Shown here in pieces: positions 1 to 7,428 of a DNA stretch of 64,000 nt. Numbering within the stretch: the first letter of the stretch is position 1; every line of letters starts with the position of its first letter. The position numbers and the translations under genes are program-made. Source of the DNA: Alteromonas hispanica (GTDB lineage Bacteria; Pseudomonadota; Gammaproteobacteria; Enterobacterales; Alteromonadaceae); the NCBI RefSeq assembly GCF_010500915.1, contig NZ_JAAAWP010000002.1, positions 1 through 64,000 on the forward strand, written 5' to 3'. The notes beneath the pieces are model-generated. The model searched no databases. It was not told the origin of the DNA and saw only the letters and a program-made list of their open reading frames with translations.

Positions 1-103
1 GAGCTATTGCTTGCCGAATAAGGTTTACCATGCGACAGTGGAAAGCTGCACTCAAATGGTACAGCTCCATAGTAGACAGTGCATGGGCCGGAAGCACATG
101 GAA

Positions 104-1072
104 TTAAATTCGTGGGGATCCCTCAGGTTCTGACCCCCTTTCTATTAGGTTTTCTATTAGGGCTTTAACGAACTGTTGGCAGCCTTTTGCTGTCGATGGG
201 TCGTAGTGGCCTTCGTTGGTAAGGTTATTCGATAGCACTCTAACGCCTAGGAAGGGAACACCGTAGCCATGAGCTATCTGCGCCGCTGCTGCGGTTTCCA
301 TTTCTTCTGTACTAGTACCAAATTGCTCGTGCAGCCATGCAATTCTATCTAGTTCATTATTCCAAAAGTTACCGCTTGCTATAGTGCCTTCTACTACTTT
401 GCCTCGCTTGTATTCTGGCTTTACTTCTCGTGCAGCATCAAGCAAGGCTTTGTGTCCCATATAATAGCGAATTCGTTCGGCATCTTTCGCTGAGTCGCCT
501 TCACCTGCGCTACCTTGTGAAGCCAGCAAATCCATAGGTAACCATTGCAATGGCGCAGAGCCTTCACCTCTTTTTCTAAACGGGGTTTTAAAGTTACTAG
601 CATTTACTGCGCGCTTACCCAGCACAATATCGCCCACATTGAGAGTAGGATCATGACCACCGCTTGTGCCTTGATTGATAATGGCTACAGGGTGGTAACG
701 CTCTATACCTACTGCTGTAGCGGCAGCAGTGTTTTCTAACCCTTTTCCCGTTTGCGCAACAACGATTGGATATCCATTGAGATTTCCAAGGTAAAAAGTA
801 GCGTGGCCTGCTTTTTCAATGCGCACATCTGTTAATAAGCCAGCAAAATATTCTGCCTCTATTGGCATTGGACCTTGAATCATGAAAGGCGCGGGGTTAG
901 CCACAGAAGTATCGATTTCTATCTTTTTAAAGCGATGTTGTGCGACATCATCATTACTCCCAGTTACGGAATTTGCTGACAATGCAGCAACACTTAGCGC
1001 GCAGAACAACCAGCTTGCTAGCGTAATCAATACTGTGAGTGTTTTTGTAGCCTTTGATTTTGAAACCCTCAT
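104..1072 (-). CDS. Periplasmic purine nucleosidase/phosphorylase-like protein (MTAN superfamily)
   Basis: The 322-residue protein has an N-terminal hydrophobic signal segment (about residues 10-32), so it probably acts in the periplasm. The rest matches the PNP/MTA-SAH nucleosidase fold: MPIEAEYF near residue 70 resembles the MTAN 'MEEE' start, 'NQGTSGG' is the glycine-rich phosphate/ribose region, and 'EEMETAAAAQIA' carries the ribose-binding Glu (E259). In cytoplasmic MTAN the proton-donating Asp follows in 'xISD'; here the same place reads 'LSNN' (N282). In PNPs an Asn at the base site goes with 6-oxopurines, so inosine or guanosine is a possible substrate; this is inference. The neighbouring secreted adenosine deaminase would supply inosine. 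A GGGG ribosome site lies just before the ATG. Family assignment is fairly sure, substrate is not. Confidence 0.75.
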   Translation of the reverse strand: MRVSKSKATKTLTVLITLASWLFCALSVAALSANSVTGSNDDVAQHRFKKIEIDTSVANPAPFMIQGPMPIEAEYFAGLLTDVRIEKAGHATFYLGNLNGYPIVVAQTGKGLENTAAATAVGIERYHPVAIINQGTSGGHDPTLNVGDIVLGKRAVNASNFKTPFRKRGEGSAPLQWLPMDLLASQGSAGEGDSAKDAERIRYYMGHKALLDAAREVKPEYKRGKVVEGTIASGNFWNNELDRIAWLHEQFGTSTEEMETAAAAQIAHGYGVPFLGVRVLSNNLTNEGHYDPSTAKGCQQFVKALIENLIERGSEPEGSPRI

Positions 1073-1176
1073 TTAAACCCCAAATAGATAAATGAATATG
1101 AAAAGGAATGTTTTGCGCTGCTACACCGAAAACACCGCCTAAATCGAAGTGTTAAGTACGCAGCGCTCTATTGCTT

Positions 1177-2634
1177 TTAACGCTTACTGGTTTTATTGCA
1201 AACCTGCGGGTCGTAGCTGCAAATAAACGGAAAATGGTTTTCAATATTGGGTAGCGGTGTATTGTTCAACCGCTCGTTTATAAAGTCTTCGGTTTGTTGC
1301 TCTAGCTTTAACAACAATGCCTGACGCTTTTCTTCACCAATAAAGCTGTGTTTAATTGCATTACTATTAAGCGCGACCAATTCCTCCCACGACAGGTTGA
1401 AGTGCTTTACAGCAAGGTAATACTCATCGGTTAAGTTGCTGCTCCACATGCCTCTGTCATCGGTTGAAAGAGTAACAGGTACGCCTGTTCGTAGGTACTC
1501 TGGAAAGGGATGCGTGTCTAAGGAGTTTGTATACTCTAATAAAAGGTTTGATATAAGATTTATCTCAACGAGGTACGGTCCATTACGCATCATCAATAGC
1601 GTGTCAGGGTCTTCAATAAGGTTAAATCCATGACCAATTCTGTCGGCACCTAGCAATAAGGTATCTTTAATATGTGTATTGGGCTCATCCGACTCACCTG
1701 CGTGAATACTAAGCGGAATTGCCTCAGATTTAGCTCGAAGCTTGCGCAGCGTGGGCAAAAAACGAAGAGGATATCCCTTGTCATTGTCTTCCCTTCCCAC
1801 CAGGTTTATGCCAACAAATAACTCTCTGTGCGCATTTACAGTCGCCCAGGTTTTTTCTAATTGCTGTTCAGCATCAGGTAGAAAGCGTACCAGGGCGAGC
1901 TGAAAGCGAACCGTAACATTGGTTTTTTTTGCAGCATCACTTTTTAACGTGTCACTTAGTATTTGAACTACTTCATCTGACGTGTATGGAGTGCCATCAG
2001 GATAGCGCATTTGCGATATTTGTAGCTGAGTCTCCAGATACAACACGTTTTCGCGCTGATAAGCCTGCATATTTTTAAGCAGCAAATGGCCATAAATATA
2101 TGGGTTTTGCAGCATGTCTCCCATGCGTTGCCAGTGCGCCTGAAAGAATTCATCTCTGCCTTCATGGGGTTTATCTAACTTTATGCTGTTTAAAAATGCC
2201 TGTTTTTGTTTTTGGTTTAGCTCGCTAAGCGCTGTGTAATTATCTTGTTCACACGTTGAAAGCTTTTCATAACTCAACGTTGAAACAGTATGGAACAGCA
2301 ATAATTGTGGGTTAGTGCCAAATTCGTTAGTACCGTATCCTCGACACAGAGAAAGGTCTGTTTTGGTGTAGTAAGTGTAGCCGCCATTTTTGTTTAAATT
2401 AGTGGCAATATCCCACCACCAATCTCCCATACCAGAACCGGAAAGATGATGATGAATGTCGCCGCCTTTTGGCATAGCGTGCAGAAAATCGTATAGCTGT
2501 GCTGGCGTGGCTTGCTGCTTAAAATCACGAAACCAATCGGACATTACCAATGAAGTATTCGATGCTCCAGCGGGCATACTCGAAACCAGCAGGTATAAAA
2601 AAAGGCACACAAACACCTTTATACGATTTATCAA
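1177..2634 (-). CDS. Secreted adenosine deaminase (ADGF/CECR1-like)
   Basis: This 485-residue protein starts with a signal peptide (residues 1-24, ending near 'AGA') and carries the zinc-hydrolase motifs of adenosine deaminases. These are 'GDIHHHLSGS' (two zinc-binding His), 'SIHAGES' (zinc His and catalytic Glu), 'DRIGHG', and 'LSTDDRGM' (zinc-binding Asp pair). The length and the long insert between the first two motifs (residues about 70-290) resemble the secreted ADGF type more than the 330-residue cytoplasmic enzyme. It would turn extracellular adenosine into inosine. It lies 104 bp upstream of the nucleosidase-like gene on the same strand, and the two probably form a purine-scavenging unit. 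Confidence 0.85.
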   Translation of the reverse strand: MINRIKVFVCLFLYLLVSSMPAGASNTSLVMSDWFRDFKQQATPAQLYDFLHAMPKGGDIHHHLSGSGMGDWWWDIATNLNKNGGYTYYTKTDLSLCRGYGTNEFGTNPQLLLFHTVSTLSYEKLSTCEQDNYTALSELNQKQKQAFLNSIKLDKPHEGRDEFFQAHWQRMGDMLQNPYIYGHLLLKNMQAYQRENVLYLETQLQISQMRYPDGTPYTSDEVVQILSDTLKSDAAKKTNVTVRFQLALVRFLPDAEQQLEKTWATVNAHRELFVGINLVGREDNDKGYPLRFLPTLRKLRAKSEAIPLSIHAGESDEPNTHIKDTLLLGADRIGHGFNLIEDPDTLLMMRNGPYLVEINLISNLLLEYTNSLDTHPFPEYLRTGVPVTLSTDDRGMWSSNLTDEYYLAVKHFNLSWEELVALNSNAIKHSFIGEEKRQALLLKLEQQTEDFINERLNNTPLPNIENHFPFICSYDPQVCNKTSKR

Positions 2635-3142
2635 AAGCTATCTCCTATGAGACTGATAATTGAGTTTAATGTTGTAATTTAGTGATTGGGGTCATAATTC
2701 TGTAAGCAATTCACAACTGTTTTTCTTGGGTATTTGTGCTTTGCTGTGCAGCTTCAGCCGCCTATGTGCCATATTATATGTTACTTCGGCAAAGCTATAA
2801 TCTTAGTTGGAGGTTGTTGCAATTATCTATGCAATTCTCTGACCACTCAGTCTATTTTAAAGACTAGTGGTAAAACACTGTTTTGTATATTAATAAAAAC
2901 TGATTAAAGCAAATAGCTGACAGCTAAATTATGCTAACTGCACCTAAAGTAATAGTGTGGTGAAAAATGGTGCGCAGTAATAAGTGATAAGAAATATTTT
3001 TGGTCTGAAGCCTTAGAGCGATTCCCATGGCCGTCTGCAAATCATGCCCCAAAAATAAGCTTTTGGGGCATGACATAGCAACTTCAGCGAAAGCTAAAAT
3101 TTAACCATTGTTTGGATAGAAATTTATTTGGCTTTCTAAACC
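2635..3142. other. Intergenic region between adenosine deaminase and trehalase genes
   Basis: These 508 bases are AT-rich and no coding frame looks real. They should hold the promoter of the leftward deaminase gene near 2640-2760 and the 3' end of the trehalase transcript near 3140. The only clear structure is the perfect inverted repeat at 3042-3073. Confidence 0.6.
3042..3073. repeat. Perfect 13-bp inverted repeat (possible terminator)
   Basis: Arms TCATGCCCCAAAA at 3042-3054 and the exact complement at 3061-3073 enclose a 6-nt loop. The hairpin lies 70 bp beyond the trehalase stop codon. There is no T-tract after it on either strand, so it may be an RNA-stabilising or factor-dependent 3' hairpin rather than a classical intrinsic terminator. 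Confidence 0.6.
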
Positions 3143-4684
3143 CTAACTTTTCTCATTGAGTGCTTTTTTGAAATAGGTATACACACCATTCGTCCAGCCA
3201 AAGCCTAATTGAACATCGTATTCACCACCGCCAGCCGTTTCATTCGGCGTGCAGACGTTGTATTTCTCCAACAAGGCTCCGGTAGCTGCAAAGCGGTCTT
3301 CTACAGTATTACAAAAGCGTTGCATAATATCGTTTGCTTCTTTCGTGAACCCATATGATTCTAGCCCCAGGGCAGAAAAAAACTGCAGTGGGGCCCAACC
3401 ATTTGGTGAATCCCATTGTTGAGAGGTTGTATTCTCTGTTGTGACTATACCGCCTTTTTTGAGCAGTTTTTGCATAAGCACGCTTTGAACTACGCTTGCT
3501 TGTTCAGTACTGGCAATACCCACATACAAAGGAACGCTCATAGCAGCTGACACTACACTCGTGTTTTTCATAGAGGGAAAGTGAAAGTCAAAATATCCCT
3601 GTTTGATATCACTATACAAATAGTTATTTATCGCATCTACACGCTGTTTCGCTGCACCACTGTAAAAGGCCTGCTCTTTGCCATCTGTAACCATTGCTAG
3701 AGTTTGCTCTAATGAGACCAAAAGGGCATTCAAATCGACGGGAAGGAGCTCTGTAGTGCGAATGCTTTCTAGTTGTTGTGAATTTTTAAGCCAACGAGAA
3801 CTAAAATCCCAACCCGATTCACAGGCTGCACGAATATGCTGATAAAACGTCGCACTATCGGTAGTAATATGACTAGCAGTCTCTATATCCTCTCGAAAAG
3901 ACTCAGGACGAGGCGTGGCTTCAGAATCGAAATAGCGATTCAATATTGCCCCGCAGGGCATACGAACTACACGGAGCACGGCGTGCGCACTTGCACTGCC
4001 TGTAACTGTTAGGGTTTTATCTGCTCCCTTCATCCAAAACGCATATTCTTTTTTCAAACCATCAATGACATATTGCTTTTGTTCAGAGGAGAGTTGCTTT
4101 TCAAGCAGCTGATAAAATAATGCCAAAATAGGAGGCTGACTTCTCGAATAATAATAAGCACGGTTGCCATTGGGTATACAGCCAACTTCATTGAGAATAT
4201 CAACGAAGTTCTCAAGCATGTTTACCGCCATTTCTGTACGCCCAGCATCTACAAGACCTTGTGCTGTGAAGAAGCTATCCCAATAATAAATTTCACGAAA
4301 ACGGCCACCTGGCACAATATAAGGTCTCGACAGTGCTATTAAACTGTCTTTGTCTTGAACATCGGGAGTGCGCGTGAGTACATCCCACATGCTCGCGATA
4401 TAACTTGTAATGTCATGACTGTGCAGCTGTAAATTAGCATTTTGACCGTCGGGTAGAATGAAGTGCGTATTGACAAATTCACGCAAGTTGACCTGAGTAC
4501 TATTGTCTTTTGCCTCTAACATCGCCTGTTTATATTGCTCCAAAACAAAGCTCAGGTCCGTTTTGACTATCGCATCGGCAAAGGTTTTACTATCGGGAAA
4601 AAGCGATGCCATTTGCACGTGTTTGAACAGATCGCTTGAAAAAAATGCCAAACTGTCGCGCCAATTGTGTAAAGACGAGGTCAT
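3143..4684 (-). CDS. Alpha,alpha-trehalase, glycoside hydrolase family 37
   Basis: The 513-residue enzyme would hydrolyse trehalose to two glucose molecules. Both GH37 signatures are present: 'PGGRFREIYYWDSF' (about residues 127-140) and 'QWDSPNGWAPLQ' (about 421-432). The catalytic acid is probably D293 in 'ESGWDFSSRW' and the base E488 in 'GGGEYDVQLGFGWTNG', matching the order in E. coli trehalase. No signal peptide is visible, so it is cytoplasmic (TreF-like) and needs imported sugar. The ATG overlaps the stop of the upstream permease gene by one base (TAATG), which indicates translational coupling. The operon is headed by a LacI-type operator at 5985-5998. Confidence 0.93.
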   Translation of the reverse strand: MTSSLHNWRDSLAFFSSDLFKHVQMASLFPDSKTFADAIVKTDLSFVLEQYKQAMLEAKDNSTQVNLREFVNTHFILPDGQNANLQLHSHDITSYIASMWDVLTRTPDVQDKDSLIALSRPYIVPGGRFREIYYWDSFFTAQGLVDAGRTEMAVNMLENFVDILNEVGCIPNGNRAYYYSRSQPPILALFYQLLEKQLSSEQKQYVIDGLKKEYAFWMKGADKTLTVTGSASAHAVLRVVRMPCGAILNRYFDSEATPRPESFREDIETASHITTDSATFYQHIRAACESGWDFSSRWLKNSQQLESIRTTELLPVDLNALLVSLEQTLAMVTDGKEQAFYSGAAKQRVDAINNYLYSDIKQGYFDFHFPSMKNTSVVSAAMSVPLYVGIASTEQASVVQSVLMQKLLKKGGIVTTENTTSQQWDSPNGWAPLQFFSALGLESYGFTKEANDIMQRFCNTVEDRFAATGALLEKYNVCTPNETAGGGEYDVQLGFGWTNGVYTYFKKALNEKS

Positions 4685-5928
4685 TATGATTGTGCACCTT
4701 GTTGGTAAATTGAAGATGATGCTTTTTTGAAGAAAAAGAGCGTTGCCATAAGAGCGGCAATGGGGACTAGCGATAAATAAAATGCGTTTTGTCCGCCAAT
4801 GGCATCGAAGACAAACCCAGTGATAATAGATCCTGTTGTTCCCCCTAATGCCGAAAATACCACGATTAAACCTGTCATGGGGGCATGCTGCGCTAGCGGC
4901 AGTGTGCTCAACATTACCGAGTTAATAACTGGGTAAATTGGAGCCATCATTAAGCCAATCATGGGGATAAGAAAAGCAGCCAAGGGGGCATCACTCCAAC
5001 TTGCCACATCAGTTTGTATGTCGTTGGTTTCGGCCAATGGTAAGCTAATAAGCATTACAACAGCCATGCCTGCTAAGCATATATTTAAAAAAGGATACCA
5101 ATTCATTTTTCTAAGAACTGCGCCTGCAGTTAATCGCCCAACTGCCAGCGCGATTGCGAATATACTCGTTATTTGAATGCTGACTTGTGTAGGAAGGCCT
5201 AGTACCTCATTATTGAAGGTGGGTAACCACGAACCAATGCCTTGCTCAATGAGCACATAGAGAAAAATTGAAAAAATAAATACGAGTACCAGCGGCTTAT
5301 AGGCAAGCTTGAGCATACTTGTGAATTCACTAGCGATTGTTGATTCGTTTGCCAACTGCACTGGCGCAATAGGAGCGAACATTACAATCAGGAAAGTGAA
5401 TGCCACCATTGTGGCGAGAAGGTAGTAGACATTCAGCCAAGCAAGTGAAGCGTCGTTATTGGGGTCAATAAAACCAGCGAATATCCAATAGCCAGATAAC
5501 ACGCCCAGCATAAATATGCCTTCAATAGTATTCATTAATGATGAATGCGCTTTTGTGTACGAGGAAAGCTGTCCAATAACGGCGTACACAGATACTTTTA
5601 CAAGCGCAAACGCTGTTCCTATGCACGCGAAGAGTATTTTAATAAACAAAAAATTAGCTATCGATGGCGCGAGTGAGCAAGCAACAGCCACAAGCGCAAG
5701 CCCAAACAACATGGCAAGCTTATATCCAACACGGGGAATAACGCTTGCAATCAGGAAGGACACAATAGCAATAGAAAGATCCTTAAACCCCTCCAAGGTA
5801 CTAGCCTGAGGTTTACTGATATCGAAGCTATTAATTGACTGGAGAATGACGGTGCCCACACTGTTTAGCAGTATGGCAAACACATAATAGCTCACTGCAA
5901 TGGCAGCAATAATCATAAAACGAGACAT
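4684..5928 (-). CDS. MFS sugar permease (FHS-like)
   Basis: A 414-residue major facilitator protein with about 12 hydrophobic segments. It resembles the fucose/glucose permease (FHS) group and probably carries trehalose or a related sugar across the inner membrane. The reading frame stays open to 6048, but that upstream stretch would run over the palindromic operator at 5985-5998. The ATG at 5928 ('MSRFMIIAAIA') begins directly at the first membrane segment, so I choose it. The gene is coupled to the trehalase gene by a one-base overlap, which is the main evidence for the substrate. Confidence 0.85.
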   Translation of the reverse strand: MSRFMIIAAIAVSYYVFAILLNSVGTVILQSINSFDISKPQASTLEGFKDLSIAIVSFLIASVIPRVGYKLAMLFGLALVAVACSLAPSIANFLFIKILFACIGTAFALVKVSVYAVIGQLSSYTKAHSSLMNTIEGIFMLGVLSGYWIFAGFIDPNNDASLAWLNVYYLLATMVAFTFLIVMFAPIAPVQLANESTIASEFTSMLKLAYKPLVLVFIFSIFLYVLIEQGIGSWLPTFNNEVLGLPTQVSIQITSIFAIALAVGRLTAGAVLRKMNWYPFLNICLAGMAVVMLISLPLAETNDIQTDVASWSDAPLAAFLIPMIGLMMAPIYPVINSVMLSTLPLAQHAPMTGLIVVFSALGGTTGSIITGFVFDAIGGQNAFYLSLVPIAALMATLFFFKKASSSIYQQGAQS

Positions 5929-5984
5929 GTGTAAACACTCTGTTAACTTAATTAAGCTGGAGTGTAATGCGAAGAAAATAAAAA

Positions 5985-5998
5985 TGCAAACGTTTGCA
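5985..5998. promoter_or_regulatory. LacI-family operator, perfect palindrome
   Basis: TGCAAACGTTTGCA is a perfect 14-bp palindrome with the central CG typical of LacI/GalR operators. It is 57 bp upstream of the permease start codon and downstream of the LacI gene's stop, so it would control the permease-trehalase operon. Similar sites precede the receptor gene at 7288-7324. Confidence 0.8.
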
Positions 5999-6101
5999 AA
6001 AGGCGGTTGCTCGAAAATAAAATGCCTCAATAAGTTCGCAGTAGACAAGCAGACTGAGGATGCCTCTTGCCGCTATAGCCTCTATTTACGTGCGCCGGCT
6101 T

Positions 6102-7160
6102 TTATTTAGTTGAGCGCCTTACAATGAGAGATGTTTCCACAACTTGGTTATTTACGGGCTTTCCCTCAAATTGACATAATAATTGATCAACCATGAGTTC
6201 GGCCGCTTGCTGCGTGTTCTGTCTTATTGTTGTTAGGGAAGGGTGGATAAGTTCGGCGAGTGGTATGTCATCATATCCGACAATTCCTACGTCACTAGGA
6301 ATACCAACATAGCGCTCTTTCAAGGCTTTTATTGCGCCAAGCGCTACCATGTCACTCACACAAACAATACCGTCGAAGTCTAGCCCGTTAGCTTTTATAC
6401 GCTGGTTCATATACTGATAGGCGGTTTTTGATGTAATATCAATAGCGCCCACATGAGATACGCCTGGTTCAATATTGAACTCAGCGTGAGCCTTTTGATA
6501 CCCCCTTAACCTCTCTCGCATTTCAGCGTGTTCTGAGTCACCGAGAAACAAAATTTGTTCTGCTCCCTGTTCTAGCAAGTATTTGGTTGCCTCATAGCCG
6601 CCTAAAAAATTGTTACCACCAACTATTGGATAGCTCGCCTTAGTTTTTGTATCTCCCCACACAACAATGGGTATACCGCTTTTGGCTGCAAGGTCGATCT
6701 TTTCGGTTGTTTTTCCCTGTCCGATAACCAAAATGCCATCTGCTCTCTGGCTACGAATGAAGTAATTTGCCCAATCATCGGAGGCCATAAATGAGTTAGA
6801 AAGAAGTAACTCATACCCTTTAGCGTTAAGTGCTTGGTTCAATTCACCCACTAACTTGAGAAGAAACGGATCGGTTGTACTTTGTTCAGTGTTATCGATT
6901 AAGTTAAGTATGACAGCAATAACATGGGTTTTTTGAGTGCGAAGTCGGCTAGCTGCAGCATTGATACTGAAATTATGCTCGATTGCTAATGCCTGTATCC
7001 TTTCACGAGTTTCTTTTCTAATAAGCGGGTTATCTTTGAGTGCTCTTGAGGCAGTAGAGGTAGAAACCCCAGCTAATTCGGCAAGTCTAGCAAGCGTTAG
7101 TTTTGTTTCAGCTGTCAATGTAACGATTCTCTGTTGTTGGGTTTTTAGTTTGCAAAGCAT
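6102..7160 (-). CDS. LacI-family transcriptional repressor of the sugar-uptake genes
   Basis: The 352-residue protein has the LacI helix-turn-helix 'LTLARLAELAGVSTSTASRALKDNPLI' motif region near residues 20-48, a hinge helix, and a periplasmic-binding-protein-like effector domain ending in 'VGYDDIPLAELIHPSLTTIRQ'. It should bind the palindromes at 5985-5998 and 7288-7324, silencing permease, trehalase and receptor until the sugar appears. The extreme N-terminus (MLCKLKTQQQ...) is longer than usual by about 15 residues, so the true start may be a later codon. Trehalose, or a phosphate or glucoside derivative, is the likely inducer by context only. Confidence 0.88.
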   Translation of the reverse strand: MLCKLKTQQQRIVTLTAETKLTLARLAELAGVSTSTASRALKDNPLIRKETRERIQALAIEHNFSINAAASRLRTQKTHVIAVILNLIDNTEQSTTDPFLLKLVGELNQALNAKGYELLLSNSFMASDDWANYFIRSQRADGILVIGQGKTTEKIDLAAKSGIPIVVWGDTKTKASYPIVGGNNFLGGYEATKYLLEQGAEQILFLGDSEHAEMRERLRGYQKAHAEFNIEPGVSHVGAIDITSKTAYQYMNQRIKANGLDFDGIVCVSDMVALGAIKALKERYVGIPSDVGIVGYDDIPLAELIHPSLTTIRQNTQQAAELMVDQLLCQFEGKPVNNQVVETSLIVRRSTK

Positions 7161-7287
7161 TTTGCATGTTTTCTATCAATAAAACAGTTTGATAGCCAAA
7201 CGGTAACGCGTGGTGCGTCATGCTAAACACAATATAGCGCACTAATACGCCGAAGAAAATCAAAGTGAGATTTGATTATTAAAAAAT

Positions 7288-7301
7288 TGCAAACGATTGC
7301 A
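7288..7301. promoter_or_regulatory. LacI-family operator 1 of the receptor gene
   Basis: TGCAAACGATTGCA, a near-perfect palindrome, lies 128 bp before the TonB-dependent receptor start. It differs by one base from the perfect site at 5985-5998. Confidence 0.75.
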
Positions 7302-7310
7302 TTTTATTCT

Positions 7311-7324
7311 TGCAATCGTTTGCA
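7311..7324. promoter_or_regulatory. LacI-family operator 2 of the receptor gene
   Basis: TGCAATCGTTTGCA is the exact reverse complement of the site at 7288-7301. The two centres are 23 bp apart, about two helical turns, so two dimers could sit on the same DNA face. Confidence 0.75.
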
Positions 7325-7428
7325 AACAGATCTATTTTGTTATCAATTCGTGATGCAGGTAACAATTTTGAAACGTGTTACCCGCATTCAGTTAACAACG
7401 CAATATAACATTTTCGGGAGCACACACC

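Noticed and set aside
5929-6048. N-terminal extension of the permease to an earlier Met at 6048.
   Set aside because: It would put coding sequence over a perfect LacI operator and is unlike MFS N-termini.
7151-7166. TGCAAAGCATTTTGCA over the start of the LacI gene, resembling both the LacI operator and the Tad UAS core.
   Set aside because: Its half-sites are 4 bp apart instead of 2, and only one arm fits the UAS; it overlaps the start codon. I regard it as chance or, at best, weak autoregulation.
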